A stretch of 64,000 bases of DNA, taken from assembly GCA_963714145.1 (NCBI GenBank), contig OY970235.1:6510001-6574000 (forward strand), read 5' to 3'. The notes under the pieces were generated by a model. That model searched no databases. It was not told the DNA's origin and saw only the letters and a program-made list of their open reading frames with translations. Both the position numbers and the translations under genes were made by a program. This document shows positions 33,511 through 41,108 of this stretch, in pieces (position 1 is the first letter of the stretch; every line of letters starts with the position of its first letter). The stretch is from JBBWZH01 sp035544115 (GTDB lineage: Bacteria; Actinomycetota; Actinomycetes; Mycobacteriales; CADCTP01).

Positions 33511-34398
33511 GTGGCCACGTTCATCCTGATCGCCGTCTCCGGACTCGGACTGGGCGCGCTCTACTTCCTGCTCGCCACCGGCCTGTCGCTGATCTTCGGG
33601 TTGATGCGGGTGCTGAGCTTCGCGCACGGCGCGTTCCTGTCCGTCGCGGCCTTCGCCTCCTGGCTGGTGCTGCGCTCCGACGACAGCCCGTCGACCTGGC
33701 GGCTGGCGCTCGCGCTGCTGGCGGCCACGGTCCTCGGTGGCGCGCTGGCGTTCGTCACCGAGCTCGCCATCATCCGGCCGCTCAAGGGCAGGGAGCTCGA
33801 GCAACTGCTCGCCACGGTAGGGCTCGGCCTCGCGCTGGTGGCACTCCTGGCCGCCATCTGGGGACCGGACGAGCACCTGATCCCGCGCACGCAGTGGCTG
33901 GACTCGACGAGCTCCGTGCTCGGCGCGCCCATCCCGCACACCCGGTTCCTGCTGATCGTCGCGGCGGCACTGGTGATGGCGGCGATCCGGTTGCTGCTCA
34001 CGCGCAGCCGCTACGGCCTGATCATCCGGGCCGGCGTCGAGAACAGCGAGATGGTCTCCGCGCTCGGGATCAACGTGAAGCGCTCGTTCACGCTGGTGTT
34101 CACCGTCGGCGGCATGCTCGCCGGGCTCGGCGGCGGCCTGGCCGGCTCCTACTACGGTGGCGTCTCGCCCTACCTCGGTGACGGCATGCTGATCTTCTCG
34201 TTCATCGTGCTCATCATCGGCGGCCTCGGGTCGATCGTGGGCGCCCTCGTCGCGGCGATCGTGCTCGGGCTCAGCCAATCGCTGGTCAACTTCTACGTGC
34301 AGAACGGCATCGGCGACATCTTCGTCGTGGTGCTGCTCGTCATGACGCTGCTCGTGCGCCCGCAGGGCCTGCTCGGGCAGAAGGAGCGGTTGGTGTGA
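33511..34398 (+). CDS. Branched-chain-type ABC transporter permease (LivH-type)
   Basis: A 295-residue membrane protein with about eight hydrophobic segments. It shows the family features GLGALYFLLATGLSLIFGLMRVLSFAHGAFL and, after the fifth segment, MVSALGINVKRSFTLVFTVGGMLAGLGGGLAG (the EAA-like coupling loop), ending with VRPQGLLGQKERLV. GTG 33511 begins 2 bp after the LivF stop, and its own stop overlaps the LivM start. Confidence 0.92.
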   Translation: MATFILIAVSGLGLGALYFLLATGLSLIFGLMRVLSFAHGAFLSVAAFASWLVLRSDDSPSTWRLALALLAATVLGGALAFVTELAIIRPLKGRELEQLLATVGLGLALVALLAAIWGPDEHLIPRTQWLDSTSSVLGAPIPHTRFLLIVAAALVMAAIRLLLTRSRYGLIIRAGVENSEMVSALGINVKRSFTLVFTVGGMLAGLGGGLAGSYYGGVSPYLGDGMLIFSFIVLIIGGLGSIVGALVAAIVLGLSQSLVNFYVQNGIGDIFVVVLLVMTLLVRPQGLLGQKERLV

Positions 34399-35540
34399 GG
34401 ACGCCGGCCTCCGTCCAGCGCGGCCTGGTCAAACGCGGCCTGGTCAAGCGCGTCCTGGTCAAGCGTGCGGCGGTCCTGCTGCTCGTCGTGCTGCTGGCCC
34501 TGGCGCCTTTCACGAACCGCAACCTCGGGGGCCTGCTGCCGGGTCCGATCAACAGCGCCGGAAGCCTGCAGCTGCTTGCCCTGATGCTGGTGGCCGCCGC
34601 GACCGCGGTGACTCTCGACGTCATGTTCGGTTACACCGGCCTGCTCAGCTTCGGGCACGCGCTGTACTTCGGCTTCGGGTGCTACTCGACCGTGGTGCTC
34701 AGCAACATCTCCTCGCTCGGGTTCGCCAAGGGTGCCGTGCTGGCGATCCTGCTGACCTTCGTGGTGGCGCTGGCCGGCAACGCGGCGTCGCTACGGCTGA
34801 CCGGGATCGGATTCAGCATGGCGACCCTCGCGCTGGCGCAGGCTCTCGCCATCGGCGTGGAGCGGGGCTTCCTGCGCAGTGGCGGCGAGGTGGGTGTGAC
34901 GTACGGCTTCGGAGTGCTCCCGGGCCCGTTCGTCGGCATCGCCAACACCCGCAACGCCTACTGGCTGGCGCTCGCGCTGCTCCTGGCCGTGTACGCGCTG
35001 TGCTGGCTCGCGGTGCGCACCGAGGCCGGTCACGTCTGGCAGGCGATCCGCGAGAACGCCCTGCGCACCCGGGTCCTCGGCTACGACGTCTACGTCTTCC
35101 AGCTCGGTGCCGGCACCATCGCCTGCACCCTGGCCGGCGCCTGCGGTGCCGTGTATTCGGTGGTCATGGGTGGCGCCAACCCGAGCATCGTGGTCCTGGG
35201 CTACTCGCTCTCGCTGGTCCTGATGGTGGCGCTCGGCGGCCGCGGCGTCCTCTGGGGCGCCGCGCTCGGCGGCGTCCTCTACACCTACCTGAACCAGCGG
35301 CTCACCGCACTGTCGGACTCGGCCACCGTCACCGGTCTCCCCGAGGTGATCCGGGTGCCGCTCACCCAGCCGAACTTCATTCTCGGCGTGCTGTTCATCT
35401 TGATCATCCTGTTCCTGCCCGCCGGCCTGGCGTCCGTGCTCGGGATCCGCCGGCGCCCGCGCGCCGGCCGTACCGACCAGAAACCGCGAGGTGCCGCTCC
35501 GGTGCCGGACGACCGGAGGGAGCCGGCCCTCGACGGGTGA
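34395..35540 (+). CDS. Branched-chain-type ABC transporter permease (LivM-type)
   Basis: A 381-residue permease. LLVVLLALAPFTNRNLGGLLPG opens the protein, followed by the LivM hallmark VTLDVMFGYTGLLSFGHALYFGFGCYSTVVL and the coupling loop AIRENALRTRVLGYDVYVFQLGAGTIACTLAG. The N-terminus holds three copies of a short basic/hydrophobic pattern (KRGLVKRVLVKRA). The C-terminal RRRPRAGRTDQKPRG tail is cytoplasmic. It closes the importer operon. Confidence 0.92.
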   Translation: MRTPASVQRGLVKRGLVKRVLVKRAAVLLLVVLLALAPFTNRNLGGLLPGPINSAGSLQLLALMLVAAATAVTLDVMFGYTGLLSFGHALYFGFGCYSTVVLSNISSLGFAKGAVLAILLTFVVALAGNAASLRLTGIGFSMATLALAQALAIGVERGFLRSGGEVGVTYGFGVLPGPFVGIANTRNAYWLALALLLAVYALCWLAVRTEAGHVWQAIRENALRTRVLGYDVYVFQLGAGTIACTLAGACGAVYSVVMGGANPSIVVLGYSLSLVLMVALGGRGVLWGAALGGVLYTYLNQRLTALSDSATVTGLPEVIRVPLTQPNFILGVLFILIILFLPAGLASVLGIRRRPRAGRTDQKPRGAAPVPDDRREPALDG

Positions 35541-35627
35541 CGGCGAGCGGATGAGCGGAGTGGGTCAGGCTGGCCGCGCCCGTAACGACCAACCGCCAGT
35601 TGAGCGCGAAGCGCGGCCAACCGGCCG

Positions 35628-36026
35628 CTACGGGTAGACCGTCTCGCAGGGAATACCGTTTCCGTCCGCGTCCATGTGGTTCGGATATCCGTGCGAGCTG
35701 TACCAGGAGTACATGGACGTATATGACCAGTTACGGTCCCACATTTCCCGGCAGACTCTCCCGGGGTGGAAATTGAACGCGTCGTAGGCGGCCTGGTACG
35801 GATCCGCCGGCGGGGGTGGCACCCGGGGCGCCGGCGCGGGAATGGTCACCGTCCTGGTTGAGGCCTGCGCCGCGGGTGTGACGATGATCGGTGCGAGTGG
35901 CGTTACAGCGGTGGTAGCCACCACCGGTGCGGGGGCGGTCACGTTGACGACGGGTGGGCTTGCGCAGCCGGAGCCGATCAATGCGGCACCTGCACTGAGC
36001 ACGGCCGCGCTGATGAGTCTGCGCAT
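35628..36026 (-). CDS. Excalibur calcium-binding domain lipoprotein
   Basis: A 132-residue secreted protein. A signal peptide with the lipobox-like GSGC (ISAAVLSAGAALIGSGCAS) leads into a Pro/Ala/Val-rich linker. The C-terminus carries the excalibur calcium site HMDADGNGIPCETVY (DxDxDGxxCE-type). Excalibur domains are found in bacterial surface proteins. ATG 36026 follows AAGGGA; GTG 36029 is one codon upstream. The promoter side (36040-36090) is unusually AT-rich. Convergent with the importer operon. Confidence 0.85.
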   Translation of the reverse strand: MRRLISAAVLSAGAALIGSGCASPPVVNVTAPAPVVATTAVTPLAPIIVTPAAQASTRTVTIPAPAPRVPPPPADPYQAAYDAFNFHPGRVCREMWDRNWSYTSMYSWYSSHGYPNHMDADGNGIPCETVYP

Positions 36027-36089
36027 CACATTCCCTTATTCGGTGGACTCCTGAAACATGTCATAATTGCTACTCTACACGCGACGACG

Positions 36090-36480
36090 GAGCCCTTTAC
36101 CATTCTCACCGAACCGGTCACCCGAGGTCGGTGGCACGTTCGACATATGTCCCGCTATTCTCCGGGGATAGCTCGCGGAGTCGGCCCGATAAAGTCCACG
36201 AATTGTCGAACCCGGCGGGCCGGTGTCAACTCGCCGGCGGGACGGCTCGCCCGGAATCGCCGGACGGCCGCACCCGGTGGTCGATATCGGTGGTGCGCAG
36301 ATTGCAGCTCGAGGACCAGCAGGTAGCCGACCCCGGCGGTGTTCGCCGGCCGCAGGTCGGGCCCCTACCGCTCCTCTCCCCGGCCGTGCCCGGCGCCGGT
36401 CAGCGCAGCATGGAGCGGGGCGTGGGCTGCAGGCGGAGCCGCCGCGGCGGGCCGGTCAGGTGGCCACGCAGATCACGCTC
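36090..36480. other. Stretch without recognisable gene
   Basis: About 390 bp between the excalibur gene promoter and the transposase relic. Frames are open but show no family features. It may be eroded coding DNA. It ends at the attachment-site-like junction at 36482. Confidence 0.5.
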
Positions 36481-36481
36481 C

Positions 36482-36567
36482 ATTACGAGCGATCTGGGGA
36501 CAGACGGTGTGCAGACCCGCGAAGGCCGGTTCGGCGCCGAGCGAGATCGTCAGAATTATCCGCTGCG
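36482..36567. repeat. Attachment-junction-like repeat (copy 2)
   Basis: Starting at ATTACGAGCGATC, this 86-bp stretch aligns with 40754-40840 over its whole length: strongly for the first ~45 bp (ACGGTGT, CAGACC, GCGAAG blocks) and again at AATTATCCGYTGCG. The tRNA side to its left is almost erased; only GGAGCCGCC and GATCACGCTC survive. It overlaps the stop of the transposase relic. Confidence 0.55.
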
Positions 36568-36913
36568 CTGTTCGAGGAGGCTGATGCCGTCGGCGATGCG
36601 TTCGGCCTCGGCGATAGCGGCCTCGACAGCGGCGATCGCGTCGTGCAGGTTGGCTGTCAGCGCCAGGTGCCAGCCGAGCTCGACTTTCGACCAGTAGTCC
36701 GCGCAGGCGGCGGTGCGCCAGGTGCCACCGCCGGCGGTCTCGAACTCGGAGAAGTCCAGTTGCCAAACCTGATTCGGGCCGTCCGGTGGGGGTCACGAAC
36801 ACCGTCTTGTGCGCTGCGGCGAGCTGGCGGCGCTCCCGCTGGTAGTCCGCGGCGAGTGCAGTAGCAGCCCGCCGCAGCGCAGGATTCTTACGTCGGCGAC
36901 CCGCAACAGGGCT
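36556..36913 (-). pseudogene. DDE transposase relic, frameshifted and truncated
   Basis: The minus strand encodes two frames of one integrase-core transposase. The upstream part runs NPALRRAATALAADYQRERRQLAAAHKTVFVTPTG. After a frameshift it continues as PNQVWQLDFSEFETAGGG, then TWRTAACADYWSKVELGWHL and ending DAIAAVEAAIAEAERIADG. The first two acidic residues of the rve/DDE core (DFSEFE, CADYWSK) are visible. The third catalytic region and the C-terminus are missing. Resembles IS3/IS481-type HTH transposases common in actinomycetes. Confidence 0.72.
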
Positions 36914-37103
36914 CTCCTCCGCAGTGCCCCGACCGGGTCTCACGCACCACCCTATCGACCAGGAGTCACGCTCACTGGTTCGCCTCGTGGCGGGTTGGTG
37001 CACGCGCTCAGGCCTGCCCTGCTCGCGCTTCGCGCTCGCCGGTTCGCTTCATGTTGCCTCGGGGGCCGAGGCGTCGTCCCAGCGATGTATGGCCGACGCG
37101 GCA

Positions 37104-37523
37104 TCAGGTCTTGACGGCGCTCCTGACCGCGTCGAGGAGGGTGGCGGCTCTCCGGTCCGGCACGCCCTCCCGGATATTGTTCATGACATAGCCGAAGGCG
37201 AGGCCGGTCGCCGGGTCGGCGAAGCCGATCGATCCGCCGTAGCCGGGAAACCCGAAGGCGGTGGGGCTGTACCAGAAGGCGTCGGGGGTCGGCAGTCCGA
37301 AGCCGGTGCCGATCCGGACCGGCGTGCGCAGGATGCTGTCGATACCGCTGGCCTGCTCGACCGTGGCCGCCGCCAGGGTACCGGCGGAGAGAATGCGGTG
37401 GCCGTCGACCTCGCCGATGAGCGCGGCGTAGAAGCGGGCGAGCGCGCGGGCCGTGCAGATGCCGTTGGTCGACGGCATCTCGGCGGACCACTCGTCGGGG
37501 TTGTTGTGGTCCAGGGGGCCGGG
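37104..37523 (-). pseudogene. Serine beta-lactamase/esterase family protein, C-terminal fragment only
   Basis: About 140 residues match the C-terminal half of class C beta-lactamase-like hydrolases: LDHNNPDEWSAEMPSTNGICTARALARFYAAL, RTPVRIGTGFGLPTP, AFGFPGYGGSIGFADPATGLAFGYVMNNI (the last a KTG-box-like strand with YGGSIG). The catalytic SxxK and YxN region is absent. Upstream the frame runs antisense through the GNAT gene and loses similarity, so the gene was truncated at ~37523, where GNAT promoter sequence begins. Confidence 0.75.
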
Positions 37524-37553
37524 TTGTGGGATCGGATCGCTACGCTTTCTGCC

Positions 37554-38063
37554 GTGAGTGAGATCGTCACCCGCCTTGAGATGACCTCTCCGCGCCAGCT
37601 CGTGCCGGGATCCCCTCCACCGGCTCCGGTTCAGCTGCAGGAGGTAGGTGCCGGCTCCGCGCAGCTCGTTCGCTCGATCTACGCGCGGATCTGGGAGCCC
37701 CTTGTGGCACGCGGTCGTATGACTTGGTCCGATGACCGGTGGCGAGAGGAACTCTCCCGTCCAGGAGTGCACTCGTGGGTAGCGCAGGTGGGCGATGAGA
37801 CCGCTGGCTTCGTGGAGCTGGAGGGTGACGCGAACGGGGACGTGGGCATCGTTGTCTTCGGCCTGGTACCTGAGTTTCAGGGAAGGGGATTCGGTGGTTC
37901 GTTCCTCACTCTGGCGACGGAGACGGCGTGGCGGATCGGATCTCTAGCCGGCGGCCCGACTAAGCGAGTGTGGTTACAGACTTCCTCGGGCGACCATCCG
38001 CAGGCGCTGGCGAACTACGAGCGTCGCGGCTTTCGGGCCTTCGAATCGAGCGCGGGGCACTGA
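37554..38063 (+). CDS. GNAT-family N-acetyltransferase
   Basis: A 169-residue acetyltransferase. Core features are GSAQLVRSIYARIWEPLV, WVAQVGDETAGFVELEGDANGDVGIVVFGLVPEFQGRGFGGSFL (motif A, with QGRGFG binding acetyl-CoA) and HPQALANYERRGFRAFE at the end. The start is GTG 37554. No ribosome site is visible, but TACGCT lies 7 bp upstream at 37541-37546, so the mRNA is probably leaderless. The acceptor is unknown. It abuts the truncated beta-lactamase relic. Confidence 0.88.
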   Translation: MSEIVTRLEMTSPRQLVPGSPPPAPVQLQEVGAGSAQLVRSIYARIWEPLVARGRMTWSDDRWREELSRPGVHSWVAQVGDETAGFVELEGDANGDVGIVVFGLVPEFQGRGFGGSFLTLATETAWRIGSLAGGPTKRVWLQTSSGDHPQALANYERRGFRAFESSAGH

Positions 38064-38393
38064 GATCGCCTGGTGGCAGACGCCGGACGAGGCCGGGCCG
38101 CAGCCGAAGGACCGGGTGGTGCGGCTGGCGCCGCTGGCCGGCACGGTCGACCCGGACGTGCGGAGCCTGCTCGGCAGCGGGTCGGCGCGGGTGGCGAGCC
38201 GGGACGAGGACATGCAGGTGGTGGCGCAGATCCGCGATCAGATCCGGTCGGCAAGCTACGCGAGGGCGACCGGGTGCCGTCCGCCCGCCAGATCATGCGG
38301 TACCTGGCCGGCCAGGTCGTGACCTTCGACGTGTCATGCCGATATCGGCGCCCGTCCTATGCATACGTCCGTGCTATGCCGATGTTTCGCTGA
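38064..38393 (+). pseudogene. GntR-type regulator fragment, frameshifted
   Basis: In one frame the DNA reads EIAWWQTPDEAGPQPKDRVV through DEDMQVVAQIRDQIRS. One base is then missing near 38250, and the neighbouring frame continues GKLREGDRVPSARQIMRYLAG. Together they give the N-terminal helix and wing entry of a GntR HTH (QIRDQIRSGKLREGDRVPSAR). The rest of the domain is lost. Located directly after the GNAT stop. Confidence 0.6.
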
Positions 38394-38432
38394 TGGGGCG
38401 GCGCCGGGCGGTGCTCCGGCAAACTGCCGGCC

Positions 38433-38807
38433 ATGACCACCAGACGAACGATGATCGCCGCGGGTGCCGGCGCGGTCCTCGCCACGGCGGCCGTGCTGAC
38501 CGCCGCCACTCCGGCCAACGCGACCTCGAGGTCCGGCTGCGTGTACCCGCGGGTCTGCTTCTACCTCACCCAGAACGACTACTTCAGCGGCTCACCGACC
38601 GCCTCGTACCAGGACGTCACCAGCGGCTGGCAGACCCTCGGCTCGCGCAGCCGCGGGTCGGCGTGGATCGTCAACACCCGCAACGATGACGTCGCCCACC
38701 TGCACTTCACCAACGGCTACACCGACTGCCTGCGACCCAACAACAACTACTACACCGCCGGCCTCGTCGTGGACAAGATCAGGATCAGCTCCGCCTCCAC
38801 CTGCTGA
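38433..38807 (+). CDS. Secreted peptidase inhibitor family I36-like protein
   Basis: A 124-residue secreted protein with signal peptide MTTRRTMIAAGAGAVLATAA and likely cleavage after ANA. The mature part SGCVYPRVCFYLTQNDYFSG, with Tyr/Asn-rich strands and Cys at both ends, matches the beta/gamma-crystallin-like I36 inhibitor family of streptomycetes. ATG 38433 is the first start after a short leader. A strong hairpin terminator follows at 38824-38866. Confidence 0.8.
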   Translation: MTTRRTMIAAGAGAVLATAAVLTAATPANATSRSGCVYPRVCFYLTQNDYFSGSPTASYQDVTSGWQTLGSRSRGSAWIVNTRNDDVAHLHFTNGYTDCLRPNNNYYTAGLVVDKIRISSASTC

Positions 38808-38823
38808 CCCCGCGGACCGGCCC

Positions 38824-38866
38824 GTGACGCGCGCGGTGGCCATGGCGGAGCCGCCGCGCGCGTCAC
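38824..38866 (+). terminator. Hairpin terminator after the I36 gene
   Basis: GTGACGCGCGCGG (38824-38836) and CCGCGCGCGTCAC (38854-38866) are perfect 13-bp arms, and the stem extends inward with GGTGGC/GCCGCC. It begins 16 bp after the stop and has no T-tract, which is usual in this GC class. Confidence 0.7.
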
Positions 38867-38867
38867 A

Positions 38868-39027
38868 TCAAGGCCGCCTTCGGCCCGGCCGGGATCGTCT
38901 CGGTGAGGTAGTGCCGCCGCTTCGACACCCGTCAAATGCCCGCATGCACCTTGACGCGGAGCGAGCCGCTCGGCAGCGTCTCGACTTCGCCACGATGCCG
39001 CTTGCGTGCCTTCGAACGGGTGGCCAA
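38868..39027 (-). pseudogene. Tyrosine integrase N-terminal relic
   Basis: The minus strand reads LATRSKARKRHRGEVETLPS, then GSLRVKVHAGI, an in-frame stop near 38932, and RVSKRRHYLTETIPAGPKAAL. This is the N-terminal arm-binding start of actinobacterial ICE/phage tyrosine integrases, which typically reads RGEIETLPSGALRVKVYAGIDPVTGKRHYL. Everything after GPKA (core-binding and catalytic domains) is lost at the I36 terminator. The substitution that creates the stop replaces the usual IDP. Strong evidence of a former integrative element here. Confidence 0.72.
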
Positions 39028-39164
39028 GCTGTCGACGACCAGGATGTGCCGCCCTCTGGCCCGGAGCGCAATGCCTACCCCTCGCCTTGATGCGCTTGAC
39101 CTTCCCCCACCCAACTCCCGCTCCTCGGCAGTTCGTCACCGCTGTGTCGATGGGGCTCGCTGGA

Positions 39165-39713
39165 TCATGTGGTGACGTCACGGCGGGATAGCACGACGAG
39201 GGTGATGGCGGCCGCGGCAGCGGTGTAGAGGAAGGTGCTGAGAACGGCGCGGCCGATGGCTAGTTCGGCGGTGCCGCCCTGGATGAGGGAGGCGAGGACT
39301 TGGCCGGGGAACACGCGATAGCCGGTCGCCCAGGATTGGACAGTGATGTTCTCGATCGGGCCGGCCCAGGCGAAGCCGACGCCCAGCGCGAGTGGCACTA
39401 TGCGGAAGACGGCAGCGAGGGTGGCGCCGAAGACCGCCCAGCCGGTCACCCCGCCTAACACGGTGGCGTAGTCGCGTAGCCCTGCGACGAGGCTGCCGGC
39501 GGAGAACCAGTCGGCGGTGGGAATGTCCTTGGTGGGAGCGACGAGGAGCGACGCGACGAGGGTGCCGGCTTCGGCGACGGCGACCGCGACGGCGGCGAGG
39601 AGGAGGGTCCCGATCAGCATGCCGAGGATCACTTGCAGCCGATGGGGATTGCGGGTCAGGACCGTTCGGCGTCGGACCAGGCGGAGCAGCTGGGCCCGGA
39701 TCATCCGGATCAT
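39165..39713 (-). CDS. ABC-2-type permease, shortened
   Basis: A 182-residue integral membrane protein. The start MIRMIRAQLLRLVRRRTVLT is typical for actinobacterial ABC-2 permeases, but it runs straight into RNPHRLQVILGMLIGTLLLAAVAVAVAEAG, normally ~60-70 residues further on, so the first transmembrane hairpin appears deleted in frame. Four to five hydrophobic segments remain, ending AAAAAITLVVLSRRDVTT. ATG 39713 overlaps the stop of the ATPase gene (ATGA). It may be non-functional as an exporter. Confidence 0.75.
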   Translation of the reverse strand: MIRMIRAQLLRLVRRRTVLTRNPHRLQVILGMLIGTLLLAAVAVAVAEAGTLVASLLVAPTKDIPTADWFSAGSLVAGLRDYATVLGGVTGWAVFGATLAAVFRIVPLALGVGFAWAGPIENITVQSWATGYRVFPGQVLASLIQGGTAELAIGRAVLSTFLYTAAAAAITLVVLSRRDVTT

Positions 39714-40648
39714 GGCGCGGTCCCGTGCACCATCGCGAGGTAGCGGTCCTCCAGTGTGGTCCGCAGTGGACTGAGCTCCACCAGCACCATGCCGCTGGCG
39801 AACGCAGCCCGATTTATCGCGGCCGCCACGTTGTCTATGCCGGTTGCGGCACCCTGGACCACCAACCGGTCGTCTTGCAGCACGACCTGACGGTCATCGG
39901 CGACCAACAGGTCCCGCAACTCGGGCAAGTCCTCGGCGTGCTCGGGCACGACGGCCAACCCCGCGACGACGCCGTCGAGCAGGGCCCGGGTCGGTCCCTG
40001 GTAGAGCGAGCGGCCGGTGTCGAGGAGCACGAGCCAGTCGCAGACCTGTTCGAGCTCACTGAGATCGTGCGAGGACTCGAGCACCGTCCGGCCGGTACCC
40101 GCCAGCCGGCCGATGAGGGAACGCATGTCCTGGACGCCCTGGGGATCGAGGCCGTTTGCCGGCTCGTCGAGGATGAGCAACTCGGGATCGCCGAGGAGTG
40201 TGGCCGCGATACCGAGCCGCTGCTTCATACCGCGTGAGTAGCTGCGGTTGCGGTCGTCGCCGCGACCATCGAGCCCGACCAGGTCCAGCAGCTCCGGGAT
40301 CGCTGCGGTGGGGTGCCCGGCGACCGTGGCGAACACCCGCAGGTTCTCGGTGCCGGACAGCGCGGGATAGAAGGCCGGGCTCTCGATGAGTGCGCCCACC
40401 CGGTGCAGGTAGGCCGCGTGCTCGGCGATCGACCCGCCGAGCACGGTGCCGCTGCCCGCCGTCGGCCGGACCAGGCCGAGCAGCATGGCCATGGTCGTGG
40501 TCTTCCCCGCGCCGTTGGGGCCGACGAAGCCGGCGACCACCCCGGACGGAAGCTCGAGGTCGAGGTTGTCGACCGGTAGCCAAGAACGCCGCGGTGTCTT
40601 GCCGTTGATGATCAAGCAACGCACGCCGGGTGCACGCGTCGGCAACAT
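39710..40648 (-). CDS. ABC exporter ATP-binding protein
   Basis: A 312-residue ATPase of the ABC-2 exporter class. Walker A is GFVGPNGAGKTTTMAMLLG, the Q-loop region is VGALIESPAFYPALSGTENL, the signature YSRGMKQRLGIAATLLGDPELLILDEPANGLDP includes Walker B, and the H-loop is LESSHDLSELEQVCD. The C-terminal extension may contact the permease. ATG 40648 has no ribosome site, but TATATT lies at 40655-40660 with TTGCGC 16 bp before it, a leaderless promoter. That -35 box lies inside the tRNA-associated repeat at 40676-40761. Confidence 0.92.
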   Translation of the reverse strand: MLPTRAPGVRCLIINGKTPRRSWLPVDNLDLELPSGVVAGFVGPNGAGKTTTMAMLLGLVRPTAGSGTVLGGSIAEHAAYLHRVGALIESPAFYPALSGTENLRVFATVAGHPTAAIPELLDLVGLDGRGDDRNRSYSRGMKQRLGIAATLLGDPELLILDEPANGLDPQGVQDMRSLIGRLAGTGRTVLESSHDLSELEQVCDWLVLLDTGRSLYQGPTRALLDGVVAGLAVVPEHAEDLPELRDLLVADDRQVVLQDDRLVVQGAATGIDNVAAAINRAAFASGMVLVELSPLRTTLEDRYLAMVHGTAP

Positions 40649-40654
40649 TTGGGC

Positions 40655-40682
40655 AATATAGGGCCCCTACGGCGAGGCGCAA
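40655..40682 (-). promoter_or_regulatory. Leaderless promoter of the ABC exporter genes
   Basis: On the minus strand TTGCGC, 16 bp, TATATT, six bases, then the ATG. The -35 hexamer is within the repeat that continues from the tRNA-Thr 3' end, so insertion at the tRNA may have supplied part of this promoter. Confidence 0.6.
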
Positions 40683-40761
40683 GATCACCCTCCGGCGTAA
40701 AAGCCCAGGTCAGACGTGGAGCCGCCTATCGGAATCGAACCGATGACCTGCTCATTACGAG
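40676..40761. repeat. Left attachment-site copy (tRNA-Thr 3' half plus downstream flank)
   Basis: This 86-bp direct repeat is identical to 54088-54173 except at two positions. It contains the minus-strand tRNA-Thr sequence from the anticodon loop to CCA, plus 41 bp of 3' flank, and stops exactly at the 5' edge of the anticodon loop (CATTACGAG). No 5' half of a tRNA follows; instead the sequence continues GCGATCCAAGG, so this is an att site and not a tRNA gene. Confidence 0.85.
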
Positions 40762-40840
40762 CGATCCAAGGACAAACGGTGTACAGACCTGCGAAGACGC
40801 AGCCCAACGACGAGCGGAGCCGCTCAAATTATCCGTTGCG
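40754..40840. repeat. Junction sequence shared with 36482-36567 and partly 13161-13182
   Basis: The 87 bp following the tRNA part of the left att copy match copy 2 at 36482 and, for the first ~20 bp, copy 1 at 13161. It includes AAACGGTGTACAGACC and ends AAATTATCCGTTGCG. I interpret it as the conserved arm of an element's own attachment site. Confidence 0.5.
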
Positions 40841-40896
40841 GCCGGCGGCTCGCACACCGCCACCGGTCGATCGTTGCCTGACCTATCATCACCAGT

Positions 40897-41097
40897 GTGA
40901 CTGGCAAGGAGAAGCTGCACCTGCTCGTGGACAGCCTGCCCGACGATCAGGCTGACGAGCTGCTGCGCCTCGCCACCGACCTCTATGCCGCGCCGGAGCC
41001 ACATCCGCCGCTGCCAGCGTTCGTAGGCATGGGCGCCAGCGGCCGCTCCGACATCTCCGAGCGCGCCGACGAGTTCCTGGACGGCTTCGGCCGGTAG
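40897..41097 (+). CDS. Small antitoxin-like protein upstream of PIN toxin
   Basis: A 66-residue protein (KEKLHLLVDSLPDDQADELLRLA, GRSDISERADEFLDGFGR) with a helical N-terminus and a C-terminal segment that could insert into the toxin, as in type II antitoxins of PIN proteins. GTG 40897 is 7 bp downstream of TATCAT (40884-40889), suggesting a leaderless transcript. It precedes the PIN gene by 11 bp. Confidence 0.75.
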   Translation: MTGKEKLHLLVDSLPDDQADELLRLATDLYAAPEPHPPLPAFVGMGASGRSDISERADEFLDGFGR

Positions 41098-41108
41098 CCT
41101 GCCGCTTC

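Noticed and set aside
13318..35540. Steroid ring-degradation cluster
   Set aside because: Side-chain enzymes resemble the sterol pathway, but no KstD, KshAB, HsaABCD or Mce genes are present, and the operators do not match KstR or KstR2 sites.
40714..40765. A second tRNA-Thr gene at 40.7 kb
   Set aside because: Only the 3' half up to the anticodon loop is present. The acceptor 5' strand and D arm are missing, so it is an att copy.
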